From positions 1-32,996 of the forward strand of contig JAIFNG010000063.1 in NCBI GenBank assembly GCA_020047815.1: 32,996 bases of DNA, given 5' to 3'. The stretch comes from Anaerolinea sp. GTDB lineage: Bacteria > Chloroflexota > Anaerolineae > Anaerolineales > Villigracilaceae. Position numbers and translations under genes: made by a program. Within the stretch, counting starts at the first letter, position 1. Every line of letters begins with the position of its first letter. The notes under the pieces were generated by a model. It saw nothing but the letters and a program-made list of their open reading frames with translations. It had not been told where the DNA came from and ran no database searches. Below are positions 1 through 6,688 of the stretch, piece by piece.

Positions 1-72
1 ATAGGCAGACGCGCACGACTCAAAATCGTGTTCCCAACGGGAATGAGGGTTCGATTCCCTCCTTCGGCACCA
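1..72 (+). tRNA. tRNA-Leu (CAA), 5' end cut off by the window
   Basis: The 3' part of a class II tRNA. The anticodon stem is CACGA (14-18) with TCGTG (26-30), and the 7-base loop holds anticodon CAA at 21-23. A long variable arm, TTCCC-AAC-GGGAA (31-43), is diagnostic for Leu/Ser/Tyr-type tRNAs. The T arm is GAGGG-TTCGATT-CCCTC (45-61). The acceptor strand runs 62-68, then A69 and a gene-encoded CCA at 70-72. The first ~20 bases lie outside the window. The CAA anticodon reads the Leu codon UUG. Confidence 0.93.
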
Positions 73-76
73 AATT

Positions 77-119
77 ATAACTCAAACGTCCGCCCATTTC
101 GGGCGGACGTTTGAGTTAT
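77..119 (+). terminator. 19-bp perfect hairpin after tRNA-Leu
   Basis: ATAACTCAAACGTCCGCCC (77-95) pairs perfectly with 101-119 around a 5-base loop (ATTTC). It begins 5 bases after the tRNA CCA, so it probably ends or processes the tRNA transcript. No U-tract follows (the next bases are GTTAGCGGGG), so it is not a textbook intrinsic terminator. Because it is symmetrical it could act on both strands. Confidence 0.7.
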
Positions 120-141
120 GTTAGCGGGGCACGTTCATCAG

Positions 142-170
142 TTGACTTTATGTTGTGGGAATTGTAATAT
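142..170 (+). promoter_or_regulatory. Candidate sigma70-type promoter for the 40-aa ORF
   Basis: TTGACT (142-147), 17-base spacer, TAATAT (165-170). The predicted start near 177 would give a ~70-base leader before the small ORF at 250. It lies just after the tRNA-Leu hairpin, consistent with a new transcription unit. Confidence 0.5.
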
Positions 171-249
171 TAAATTGCAGGACAGTATATTTATTTGTAA
201 AATGCACCCTTTTTAACGAGGCAAAACCATCTATTTTTGGAGGTGTGAG

Positions 250-372
250 ATGAAGCTTACCTTTCTCTTTGCCCTGATTGACCTGCTGATCTTGCTGGCA
301 TACCCGCTGGCCTTCATTGCCAATCAGGTGCAAAAACTGACAGGCTTAAAACACAGCCGCAGGCATGGATGA
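250..372 (+). CDS. Small single-helix membrane protein (40 aa), unrecognised
   Basis: A 40-codon ORF from ATG 250 to TGA 370-372. It is preceded by a strong ribosome site, GGAGGTG (240-245), and further up by a good promoter candidate (142-170). The product starts MKLTFLFALIDLL and residues 3-27 form one hydrophobic helix broken by a single Asp and a Tyr-Pro. The short tail is basic (KHSRRHG), so the topology would be N-out/C-in. I do not recognise a family. What supports a real gene is the ribosome site, promoter, length-coherent helix and basic tail; what is against it is the small size and absence of comparative data. Confidence 0.45.
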   Translation: MKLTFLFALIDLLILLAYPLAFIANQVQKLTGLKHSRRHG

Positions 373-387
373 ACCATGTTAAAAACC

Positions 388-415
388 TTGACTCTCTTTT
401 CCCTGACATGATAAA
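388..415 (+). promoter_or_regulatory. Weak promoter candidate before the 27-aa leader ORF
   Basis: TTGACT (388-393), 16-base spacer, GATAAA (410-415) preceded by TG. It would start a transcript near 422 that covers the 27-aa ORF and meets the two terminators before the GNAT array. The -10 match is only partial. Confidence 0.3.
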
Positions 416-467
416 CTCACGTTCGCTTGATAGAAAAAGCAAATCCAACGAAAGGAGGCGCACGCCC

Positions 468-551
468 ATGTTTATGAACAAGTTAACCATCGTTCCGTCA
501 TTCATCAGCAAACTCTATTTTGATTCTCGTAGTGCGCCTGTTCACCGTTAG
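468..551 (+). CDS. 27-aa ORF, possible leader peptide of the GNAT array
   Basis: ATG 468 to TAG 549-551, preceded by one of the best ribosome sites in the window, AAAGGAGG (451-458), 9 bases before the ATG. A second in-frame ATG lies at 474. The peptide begins MFMNKLTIVPSFISK and ends APVHR. It has no recognisable domain and no convincing membrane helix. The stop codon is 17 bases before an intrinsic terminator (569-600), and a second terminator (617-654) abuts the ribosome site of the first acetyltransferase gene. This is the arrangement of a translated leader with an attenuator. No run of one regulatory amino acid is visible, so a ribosome-stalling trigger would have to be something other than simple amino-acid starvation. 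The role is an inference. Confidence 0.45.
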   Translation: MFMNKLTIVPSFISKLYFDSRSAPVHR

Positions 552-568
552 ACTCTTCCTGTCACCTT

Positions 569-600
569 ACGGCTGCGGCGTACGACCCGCAGCCGTTTTT
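569..600 (+). terminator. Intrinsic terminator 1 after the 27-aa ORF
   Basis: ACGGCTGCGG (569-578) pairs perfectly with CCGCAGCCGT (587-596), 8-base loop, followed by a T-run (596-600, then ATTTAAT). Confidence 0.8.
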
Positions 601-616
601 ATTTAATCACCTCTTA

Positions 617-654
617 AGCGGCTTTGGGTCCATGACCTGCAAGCCGTTTTTTTT
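617..654 (+). terminator. Intrinsic terminator 2 immediately before the GNAT array
   Basis: CGGCTT (619-624) pairs with AAGCCG (641-646). An inner stem GGTC (627-630)/GACC (634-637) has a CAT loop. Eight T residues follow (647-654). The ribosome site GGAGG of the first acetyltransferase gene starts only 6 bases later. AGCCG of terminator 1 (591-595) could alternatively pair with CGGCT of terminator 2 (619-623), a weak 5-bp candidate antiterminator. Confidence 0.78.
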
Positions 655-669
655 ATTTTGGAGGAAACC

Positions 670-1254
670 ATGTTAGATATACAAACCCAGCTGTTCGAAG
701 CACAGGATGTTCGTTTTGGTCCCATCGACCACGAAACACATCCCGAGATCGAATCCAAATGGACTCATGACGCCGAATTCATGCGCCTGTTTGACCTGAA
801 ACCCGCCCGCCCGCTTTCGCCTGCAATGGTTAAAAAACAGTACGAGGCCATTGAAAAGGAAATGGATGAGGACAAGAACCTGTTCTACTTCACCATCCGC
901 GCCCGCAAAGATGACCGTTTGATCGGCAAGGCGCTTGTCGAGTGGGTCAGTTGGACCAACGGCAATGGCTTTATCCGCCTGGGCATTGGTTCGGCGGAAG
1001 ACCGCCGTAAGGGCTACGGCTCTCAGGCATTGACCATGCTTCTGCGTTATGCCTTTGGCGAACTGAACCTCTACCGCGTTACCGCGGTTGTGCCTGCCTA
1101 CAATGAAGGCGCGCTGAGACTCTTCCACAAGTTTGGCTTTATGGAGGAGATCCGCAGACGCAAGGCGTTGAATCGCGACGGCGAATTTTGGGATCTCGTC
1201 TCATTCGGGTTATTGAACTCCGAATGGCGGGAGCAAAACAGCGGTCGAGGGTAA
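670..1254 (+). CDS. GNAT family N-acetyltransferase, RimJ/RimL-like (GNAT 1)
   Basis: A 194-aa single-domain acetyltransferase that would transfer acetyl from acetyl-CoA to an amine on a protein or small molecule; the substrate is unknown. The acetyl-CoA pyrophosphate loop (motif A) is seen as EDRRKGYGSQA, preceded by the core strand FIRLGIGS. It is followed by the RimJ/L signature ELNLYRVTAVVPAYNEGALRL and a KFGF motif-B segment. Length fits the family (170-195 aa). The ATG at 670 is chosen because GGAGG (660-664) lies 5 bases upstream; an in-frame TTG at 658 is inside that site. It is the first gene of a six-gene array, directly downstream of a terminator with no room for its own promoter. 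GNAT 2 starts 4 bases after its stop. Confidence 0.88.
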   Translation: MLDIQTQLFEAQDVRFGPIDHETHPEIESKWTHDAEFMRLFDLKPARPLSPAMVKKQYEAIEKEMDEDKNLFYFTIRARKDDRLIGKALVEWVSWTNGNGFIRLGIGSAEDRRKGYGSQALTMLLRYAFGELNLYRVTAVVPAYNEGALRLFHKFGFMEEIRRRKALNRDGEFWDLVSFGLLNSEWREQNSGRG

Positions 1255-1258
1255 ACCG

Positions 1259-1822
1259 ATGAAAGACCTTTATCGCGGATCCCTCGTCCGCCTGTCAGAT
1301 GAATCCCCCGAAGTATTGGCAAAGGCATATGTAAAATGGAATCAGGATACAGAGCAGCACCGCCTTGCAGACGACGACCCGGCTCAGTTGTGGTCGGGGA
1401 AAAAACTTAAGGAATATATCGAAAAACGTGCGGAGAACAGTTCGCGGTCGTTTCGGTTTTCAATTCGCACGCTCGCAGAGGATACATTGATCGGCAGCGT
1501 GAGCTTGTGGATCGGTTCCTGGACTCATGCAGAAGCGTGGATGGGTATTTCCATTGGTGAGCGTGATTACTGGGGCAAAGGCTACGGTACCGACGCCGTG
1601 CGCCTGATCCTGCAGTACGGATTCATTGAACTCAACCTGTACCGCATTTCACTGGGTCTTCACGCTTACAACGAACGCGCCTTGAAATCCTATGAAAAAG
1701 CCGGTTTCAAAATGGAAGGCAGGATGCGCGGCGAAGGCTGGCGCGATGGCGTGCATTATGACAGCCTGTGGATGGGCATCCTGCGTGAAGAGTGGTTTGA
1801 GCAGCAGGGAGCACAGCCATGA
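1259..1822 (+). CDS. GNAT family N-acetyltransferase, RimJ/RimL-like (GNAT 2)
   Basis: A 187-aa acetyltransferase of the same type as GNAT 1 and closer to GNAT 3. The start is MKDLYRGSLVRLS, motif A is WGKGYGTDAVR, the conserved FIELNLYRISLGLHAYNERALKSYEKAGF stretch follows in order, and the C-terminal signature is MGILREEW. The substrate cannot be read from sequence; family members acetylate N-terminal amines of ribosomal proteins, aminoglycosides or other amines. The gene is translationally coupled: it begins 4 bases after GNAT 1, and its stop overlaps the GNAT 3 start by 4 bases (ATGA). A weak ribosome site, GAGGG, lies at 1247-1251. Confidence 0.88.
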   Translation: MKDLYRGSLVRLSDESPEVLAKAYVKWNQDTEQHRLADDDPAQLWSGKKLKEYIEKRAENSSRSFRFSIRTLAEDTLIGSVSLWIGSWTHAEAWMGISIGERDYWGKGYGTDAVRLILQYGFIELNLYRISLGLHAYNERALKSYEKAGFKMEGRMRGEGWRDGVHYDSLWMGILREEWFEQQGAQP

Positions 1823-2391
1823 AAGACATCTTCAAAGGCGATCTGGTCAGGCTTTCCGCTTTTGACCATGAGGAACTGGGCAAAGCCTATGCCAACTGGA
1901 CTCGTGACTCTGAGCTCACCCGCCTGTTCGATGGGGGGGCATCGGTTTTATATTCTGCCAGGGCCAGGACGGATTTCTTCGAAAAAATGGTCAAGGAAGA
2001 CACTCCCGCAAATCATTTTTTCAGCATCCGCAAACTGGATGACAACCGCCTGCTTGGCGACATCAATTTGGATGTCATTAACGAATGGGGCTCGCGAGAC
2101 TCGTTTGTGGGGCTTGGAATCGCCGACCGCAATGACTGGGGCAAAGGCTATGGAACCGATGCCATGAAGATCATTTTACGTTTTGCCTTTACCGAGCTCA
2201 ATTTACACCGGGTCACGCTGACCGTTTTTGAGTACAACCCGCGTGCCATCCGTTCCTACGAGAAGGTGGGCTTCCGTCATGAAGGGCGCCTGCGCGGCGC
2301 ATTGCTTCGCGATGGAAAACGCTGGGACATGCTTTACATGGGAATCCTGCGTGAAGATTGGACGGCAGGCAGGACTCAAGCAGTATCTTAA
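1819..2391 (+). CDS. GNAT family N-acetyltransferase, RimJ/RimL-like (GNAT 3)
   Basis: A 190-aa acetyltransferase, clearly a tandem-duplicate relative of GNAT 2. It shares MKDIFKGDLVRLS, motif A WGKGYGTDAMK, the ELNLHRVTL stretch, the NPRAIRSYEKVGF segment and the ending LYMGILREDW. Its ATG lies inside the stop of GNAT 2 (ATGA overlap), so it should be translated by coupling. It is followed by a 14-bp hairpin (2397-2428) that separates it from the tandem-domain acetyltransferases. The substrate is unknown. Confidence 0.88.
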   Translation: MKDIFKGDLVRLSAFDHEELGKAYANWTRDSELTRLFDGGASVLYSARARTDFFEKMVKEDTPANHFFSIRKLDDNRLLGDINLDVINEWGSRDSFVGLGIADRNDWGKGYGTDAMKIILRFAFTELNLHRVTLTVFEYNPRAIRSYEKVGFRHEGRLRGALLRDGKRWDMLYMGILREDWTAGRTQAVS

Positions 2392-2396
2392 ATTTC

Positions 2397-2428
2397 CGGG
2401 ATTGCACGCGCTTGCGCCTGCAATCCCG
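2397..2428 (+). repeat. Intergenic hairpin between GNAT 3 and GNAT 4
   Basis: CGGGATTGCA (2397-2406) pairs with TGCAATCCCG (2419-2428). After one C/C mismatch an inner GCGC (2408-2411) pairs with GCGC (2414-2417) around TT. There is no T-run, so it is more likely an RNA-processing or stability element, or a REP-like palindrome, than a terminator. It divides the single-domain from the tandem-domain genes. Confidence 0.6.
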
Positions 2429-2444
2429 CATAGGAGCACAGAAA

Positions 2445-3434
2445 ATGACAACCTCATCACATGAAACAAATCCAAATGCTTTGCTGACTTTACGGGCCGT
2501 TTGTTGGGATGATTTAAACGCTGTCGTTCAACTTATCTATGATGTATGTGAAGCGGAAGGCGATACCAGTGTTGCGGTTACGCCGGAAGATCTGGAAAAT
2601 GAATGGAAATACGAAGGCTTCAACCCGGAGCAGGATGCCTTCCTGGTCGAAAACCGCGCTGGGGGGCTGGCTGGCTATGCTGCATTGTTTGACGTAAGAG
2701 AACATTGCGAACTAAGCGGCGATATATACGTTCATCCGGAATTTAAAGCACTCGGTGTGGATACGGCTTTACTGCGCGCAATGGAAACCCGGGGACGTGA
2801 AAATATCCAGCTCGCACCGCCCGACCAGCGCGTGTTTATCCGTGTGCCACTGGATAATAAGGACGAGACTGGCAAAGACATATTCATGCACGAAGGTTAT
2901 CTCCCCTTGCGCTATCACTGGCGCATGGGGATCGAGCTGGATGCCGCGCCGCCCGCGCCAGTTTTGCCGGCAGGGTTTGAGATTCGTCCGTTTGTGAAGG
3001 ATGAACATGCTGCTGCAGTATGGCAGGCCCGAAATGAGTCCTTTCAAGGTAATTGGGGCAGCCATGCAATGACCTTTGAAGAATTCTCCAATTTCATTTT
3101 TGAACCCCCCGAATTTGACCCCGCGCTCTGGACCGTGATCTGGGATGGAAGTGAAGTGGCTGGTTTTTCCATCAATAAATATAGGATGGGCATCGGCTGG
3201 ATCCATATTTTGGGAGTTAGACCGGCATGGCGTTCAAAAAAATTGGGTCTTGCCCTGCTCCATCACGCCTTTGGCGAATTCTACAAACGCGGGATGAAGA
3301 CCATCGGTCTCGGCGTGGATGCTTCCAACAATACAGGCGCCACCCGGCTTTATCAAAAGGTCGGTATGCACACGGTAAGTGAATTCGTAACGTTGGAGAA
3401 GGAACTCCGCGCGGGTAAAACAGAGCCCGGGTAG
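2445..3434 (+). CDS. Tandem-domain GNAT acetyltransferase (GNAT 4)
   Basis: A 329-aa protein made of two GNAT folds in one chain. The N-terminal domain (about 10-155) has a degenerate acetyl-CoA loop (VHPEFKALGVDTALL, lacking the usual Q/RxxGxG). The C-terminal domain (about 165-329) has the core IGWIHILGVRPAWRSKKLGLALL and GVDASNNTGATRLYQKVGM. Usually only one half of such a tandem protein is active; here the C-terminal half looks more intact, although its loop reads RSKKLGL rather than RxxGxG. The ATG at 2445 is chosen over upstream in-frame starts because AGGAG (2432-2436) is 8 bases before it and family homology begins right after it. The substrate is unknown. GNAT 5 and GNAT 6 are its paralogues. 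Confidence 0.82.
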   Translation: MTTSSHETNPNALLTLRAVCWDDLNAVVQLIYDVCEAEGDTSVAVTPEDLENEWKYEGFNPEQDAFLVENRAGGLAGYAALFDVREHCELSGDIYVHPEFKALGVDTALLRAMETRGRENIQLAPPDQRVFIRVPLDNKDETGKDIFMHEGYLPLRYHWRMGIELDAAPPAPVLPAGFEIRPFVKDEHAAAVWQARNESFQGNWGSHAMTFEEFSNFIFEPPEFDPALWTVIWDGSEVAGFSINKYRMGIGWIHILGVRPAWRSKKLGLALLHHAFGEFYKRGMKTIGLGVDASNNTGATRLYQKVGMHTVSEFVTLEKELRAGKTEPG

Positions 3435-3458
3435 CGGCAGGCAAAAAGGTAAAGATCA

Positions 3459-3845
3459 ATGACAACAAAGATCCCGTTAAAAGAAGGAAATTTGGATACA
3501 TCGTTGATGTTTCGCGCCATCCGGTGGTTTGATCTGAATACGGTGGACCAATTCATTGATGATGTCTGCGAAGCAAATGGCGATGCCAACATTGCGGTAC
3601 CGCTGGATGCTTTGACACAGGAATTGAAAAAGGAAGGACTTTCCAGCTTGAAATATCATTGCGACCTTGGTGCCGATGGAACCACTCCCAAGAAATTCAA
3701 AGGGCTGGGTATCGGAACATCTTTGTTGCGCGCGCTGGAAACCCGCGGACGTGGGCGTGTCCAACCTGCTGTGCCCGACCAGCGAGTGTCCATCCATGTG
3801 CAGACAAAAAACAAACATCCGCATTCAACAAAAAAACATAAGTGA
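3459..3845 (+). pseudogene. Decayed copy of a tandem-domain GNAT (GNAT 5 remnant)
   Basis: 128 codons that align with the first third of GNAT 4: LMFRAIRWFDLN, DDVCEANGDANIAVPLDAL, then KFKGLGIGTSLLRALETRGRG and PDQRVSIHV. About 25 residues of central strands, corresponding to QDAFLVENRAGGLAGYAALF in GNAT 4, are missing. The protein stops where GNAT 4 continues into its second domain, ending in a low-complexity Lys/His tail and TGA. It therefore lacks half of one GNAT domain and all of the other. A start (ATG 3459) and a poor ribosome site remain, so a short product could still be made, but acetyltransferase activity is unlikely. Its N-terminal motif A (KGLGIGTSLL) is closer to consensus than that of GNAT 4. 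Confidence 0.72.
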
Positions 3846-3879
3846 TACGAAAAGTCAAAATATAGGAAGGAGATCTACC

Positions 3880-4857
3880 ATGACTGAAATAACATATCTC
3901 GACCCCAGCCTGACCCTGCGTCCTGTCCGCTGGACAGACCTGGAAGCTGTGACAAAACTCATTTACGATGTCTGTCAAGCGGACGGCGACACAACGGTGG
4001 CTGTTACCTCCGAAGAACTATCGAATGAATGGAAGAGCGAAGGCTTTACTCTGGAGCGTGATGCTTTTCTTGTGGAAAGCCCGGATGGGCATGTGGTTGG
4101 CTATGAAGAATTCTATAATGAGAAAGACCATTATGATCTGCGCTCCGATGGATACGTCCATCCCCAATTCAAGGGAATGGGCATCGGCACAACCCTCCTG
4201 AAAACGATCGAACAACGCGCACGGGCAGATGTGCCGCTCGCCGAACCTGACTTGTGTGTCTTTATCCGCAGCACGATCGATAATAAGGACGAGGACGGGC
4301 ACAATCTGCACAAGACCGAGGGTTATATCCCCATTCGTTATCATTGGCGCATGGAGATCAAATTGCAGGAGACCCCTCCGTCTGTTAACTTTCCCGCCGG
4401 CATTGAACTGCGTCCTTTTACAAAGGAAGAGCACGCTGTTGCAGTCTGGCAGGCGGATAATGAAGCTTTCCGCGACCACTGGGGCAGTCATGATTCAATC
4501 TATGAGGATTGGTCCCGTCGAAAATTTGGCAATAGCAATTTCGACCCAACCCTGTGGATGATCGCCTGGGATGGAGATCAAATTGCGGGCTACTCACAGA
4601 ACCGCTACCGCATGGGAATAGGCTGGATCGGTACCCTGGGTGTCCGCCGACCCTGGCGCAAGCAGGGACTGGGGCTTGCCCTGCTCCAGCATTCGTTTGG
4701 TGAATTTTACAAACGTGGCACAACCACCATTGGGCTTGGTGTGGATGCCTCCAACCCGACGGGCGCAACCCGGCTCTACCAGCGGGCGGGAATGTACGTG
4801 GCGAGTGAGTTTGCCACATACGAGAAGGAATTGCGCGCAGGCAGAAGGTTGGAATAA
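3880..4857 (+). CDS. Tandem-domain GNAT acetyltransferase (GNAT 6)
   Basis: A 325-aa paralogue of GNAT 4 with both GNAT domains complete. The N-terminal domain carries a good acetyl-CoA loop, HPQFKGMGIGTTLLKTIEQ, and the C-terminal domain carries RRPWRKQGLGLALLQHSFG and GVDASNPTGATRLYQRAGM. Unlike GNAT 4, both loops look functional. The ATG at 3880 is chosen because GGAAGGAG (3865-3872) is 7 bases upstream; the reading frame is open further back but overlaps GNAT 5. It is the last gene of the array. A large hairpin (4893-4939) follows, and the next gene is convergent. Confidence 0.85.
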   Translation: MTEITYLDPSLTLRPVRWTDLEAVTKLIYDVCQADGDTTVAVTSEELSNEWKSEGFTLERDAFLVESPDGHVVGYEEFYNEKDHYDLRSDGYVHPQFKGMGIGTTLLKTIEQRARADVPLAEPDLCVFIRSTIDNKDEDGHNLHKTEGYIPIRYHWRMEIKLQETPPSVNFPAGIELRPFTKEEHAVAVWQADNEAFRDHWGSHDSIYEDWSRRKFGNSNFDPTLWMIAWDGDQIAGYSQNRYRMGIGWIGTLGVRRPWRKQGLGLALLQHSFGEFYKRGTTTIGLGVDASNPTGATRLYQRAGMYVASEFATYEKELRAGRRLE

Positions 4858-4892
4858 CTCCTTCATGGGTGAGTGTGTTATTGGATAAATAC

Positions 4893-4939
4893 GTCCCGCA
4901 GGTCGCTTTCTGTAACCAAAAGGAAAGGATCTGCGGGAC
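4893..4939. terminator. Hairpin between convergent GNAT 6 and the phosphodiesterase
   Basis: GTCCCGCAG (4893-4901) pairs with CTGCGGGAC (4931-4939). Inside, CTTTC (4906-4910) can pair with GAAAG (4923-4927). Its place between two convergent genes suggests a bidirectional terminator, although no strong T-run is seen on either side. Confidence 0.5.
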
Positions 4940-5017
4940 AATGTTATTTATATTTCGTTGTCCTGGTGCATAAAGATGGTCCTGTGGTTCCTATCGAGAG
5001 CTGTCAGGCAGCCTTCG

Positions 5018-6037
5018 CTACCGTGGACAGATGGTGGGGGCTCTATTCCCTTTGGGCAACCCGAAAGCCTCCCAAACAGGCACACCATCCCATTCAGCGG
5101 GGATGGGAATGCCAAGCGCGTAGGCAGCGGTCGCGGCGGTATCAGTGGTGTGAATGGGCGTGGTCAATTTCCCAGCCTGGATCCCCGGACCAGAGGCTAT
5201 CCATGGAATGGTCATATCTTCAGGCATGCTGGAGCCGTGGGTCTTACCGTGCCCGCCATGGTCGGCTGTGACGATTAACAAAGTCTCATCTCGAAGTCCG
5301 CGTGTCTCCAGTGTGGTGAGCAATTCACCGATGGCTTCATCTGCGCGAAAGATCACGCTGAATTGTTCAGGGGAAAGCCAGCCATGGACATGCCCCATGG
5401 CGTCAGTCGTAGCAAAATGGATGAACAGCACGCCAAAATCCTGTGAGAAGTCTGCCAGCAGGTTTTGCATGATGACCTTGTCGCGGTCATTGATATAGAC
5501 AAAGCGGTCAATATTGGAGGCGTCAGTTACTTGCTGTAATTTTTCCTTGCCGACATACATCAGGTTTTGCAACCCCATCGTGTGGGTAAGGTCGAACAGG
5601 TCAGTGCCCTGCGCGATCCCATTTTCAGGAATGTAATCATTCCAATCCACCCCATGTTTGGAAGGGCAAAGCCCGCTTAACATCGAAGAATGGGCTGGCA
5701 GGGTTGCACTCGGCCGAATGGTCTGTGCTGTCAATGAGTAGGCGCTGGTCTTCATTAGCTCGAGCAGGTTGGGCATGGGAGTTAGTTCGATTGCATCCGG
5801 GCGCAGTCCATCCATGCTGAGGATGATCACACGGCGGATGGCACGCTCCGGCGTCGATGTGGCGGTAACAGTCGCCGTGGGCTGTGCGGTCTCAGAGGGC
5901 GGCTGGGATGGCACAACCGTGGTTGTGGACTCTGTCGTTGGTTCGCTCTTCATCGCAACCATTGGGTTGGATATCTGGCAGGCGAGCAAAAACAAAAGGG
6001 CAAGTATGGAAAAGGCGGGATGATTTTTATTTTTCAT
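5018..6037 (-). CDS. Alkaline-phosphatase superfamily lipoprotein (type I phosphodiesterase/nucleotide pyrophosphatase-like)
   Basis: A 339-aa predicted lipoprotein. The signal peptide ends in a lipobox, LLAC, with Cys20. A Thr/Ser/Pro-rich linker (about 30-63) follows, then a metal-dependent phosphohydrolase domain. Visible catalytic features are the metal-binding Asp76 in ILSMDGLRPD, the predicted nucleophile Thr112 in RPSATLPAHSSML, HFATTDAMGHVHG in mid-domain, and the distal metal site TADHGGHG. It should hydrolyse phosphodiesters or phosphomonoesters outside the cytoplasmic membrane; the substrate is unknown. Length is on the short side for the family (usually about 380-450 aa). The start has no clear ribosome site, and a 9-bp inverted repeat lies in the leader. 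Confidence 0.85.
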   Translation of the reverse strand: MKNKNHPAFSILALLFLLACQISNPMVAMKSEPTTESTTTVVPSQPPSETAQPTATVTATSTPERAIRRVIILSMDGLRPDAIELTPMPNLLELMKTSAYSLTAQTIRPSATLPAHSSMLSGLCPSKHGVDWNDYIPENGIAQGTDLFDLTHTMGLQNLMYVGKEKLQQVTDASNIDRFVYINDRDKVIMQNLLADFSQDFGVLFIHFATTDAMGHVHGWLSPEQFSVIFRADEAIGELLTTLETRGLRDETLLIVTADHGGHGKTHGSSMPEDMTIPWIASGPGIQAGKLTTPIHTTDTAATAAYALGIPIPAEWDGVPVWEAFGLPKGNRAPTICPR

Positions 6038-6050
6038 GGGTCAGATAGCC

Positions 6051-6090
6051 GTTCCATAACAGGGCATGATCCGGGCGTTATTTATGGAAC
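6051..6090 (-). promoter_or_regulatory. Inverted repeat in the leader of the phosphodiesterase gene
   Basis: GTTCCATAA (6051-6059) and TTATGGAAC (6082-6090) are perfect complements 22 bases apart, 13 bases upstream of the ATG. It could be a leader hairpin or a split operator. No family is assigned. Confidence 0.3.
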
Positions 6091-6187
6091 CATGGCTTGT
6101 GGGGGAAAAGAATATCCAATGCAAAAAAGAAAACAGGGGTTGGGGCTTTTGCATGGAATAGTTGTACACCCGAATCAAAATAATTGA

Positions 6188-6619
6188 TCAAGATTCCACA
6201 AAAATCCTGCGGGGCGGCAATGGTTTGGCACGCACCACCAATTCCTCGTACCCTGAATCGTTTTCCAGCAATTCGCGCGTATAGACCACTTCATCAAACA
6301 CAGCCAAAACGATCTCGGCGGTTGTATAAATTTTACATCCCGAAACGAGATGTCCGCCGATCGTCACCCCGTCGCCATCCGAGATCGAGACGTGGAGATG
6401 CGACCCGCTGACCGCCACTGTTCCCGTCATGGATACGATCTCGAAATGTCCCTCGTACTCATTGTAGGATGGATGGTTGGCAAGGCGCAGGGTGGCGTGA
6501 GTCAGACTTCCCACCGCAGAAAGAACGCAACCCGCTTCGATTTTTTTATCGGCGGCAAATGTTTCGATCGAGTCAAACAGATCCTGGCCAGGTTTTAGAC
6601 GGAAGGTGTATGTATTCAT
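6188..6619 (-). CDS. PPC/DUF296 domain protein
   Basis: A 143-aa protein consisting of one PPC (plants and prokaryotes conserved, DUF296) domain. It starts MNTYTFRLKPGQDLFDSIETFA and contains the family core CVLSAVGSLTHATLRLA and the metal/turn segment GSHLHVSISDGDGVTIGGHL, with His residues in the usual places. In bacteria these small trimeric proteins are often called DNA-binding, but their role is not established. The ATG at 6619 is preferred to the in-frame TTG at 6637 because AGAGGA lies just before it. A terminator hairpin (6638-6671) ends about 18 bases upstream, leaving no space for a promoter in between. Confidence 0.85.
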   Translation of the reverse strand: MNTYTFRLKPGQDLFDSIETFAADKKIEAGCVLSAVGSLTHATLRLANHPSYNEYEGHFEIVSMTGTVAVSGSHLHVSISDGDGVTIGGHLVSGCKIYTTAEIVLAVFDEVVYTRELLENDSGYEELVVRAKPLPPRRIFVES

Positions 6620-6637
6620 TTGATCCTCTTTAATCAA

Positions 6638-6671
6638 AAAGACATGGATGCAAGTTTTGCTCCATGTCTTT
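6638..6671 (-). terminator. Intrinsic terminator after the PAP2 gene
   Basis: AAAGACATGGA (6638-6648) pairs perfectly with TCCATGTCTTT (6661-6671). The inner GCAA (6650-6653) pairs with TTGC (6657-6660), with one bulged base. Read on the - strand the stem runs into a five-base U-run. It lies 17 bases after the PAP2 stop and runs almost into the ribosome site of the PPC gene. Confidence 0.8.
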
Positions 6672-6688
6672 GCTGTTGGATGGGTCAG

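Noticed and set aside
2358..2444. In-frame extension upstream of GNAT 4 overlapping GNAT 3
   Set aside because: The extension overlaps the GNAT 3 coding end and the hairpin. The ATG at 2445 has a proper ribosome site and family similarity starts there.
3667..3879. In-frame extension upstream of GNAT 6
   Set aside because: It is an alternative frame of the GNAT 5 remnant. AGGAAGGAG directly precedes ATG 3880.
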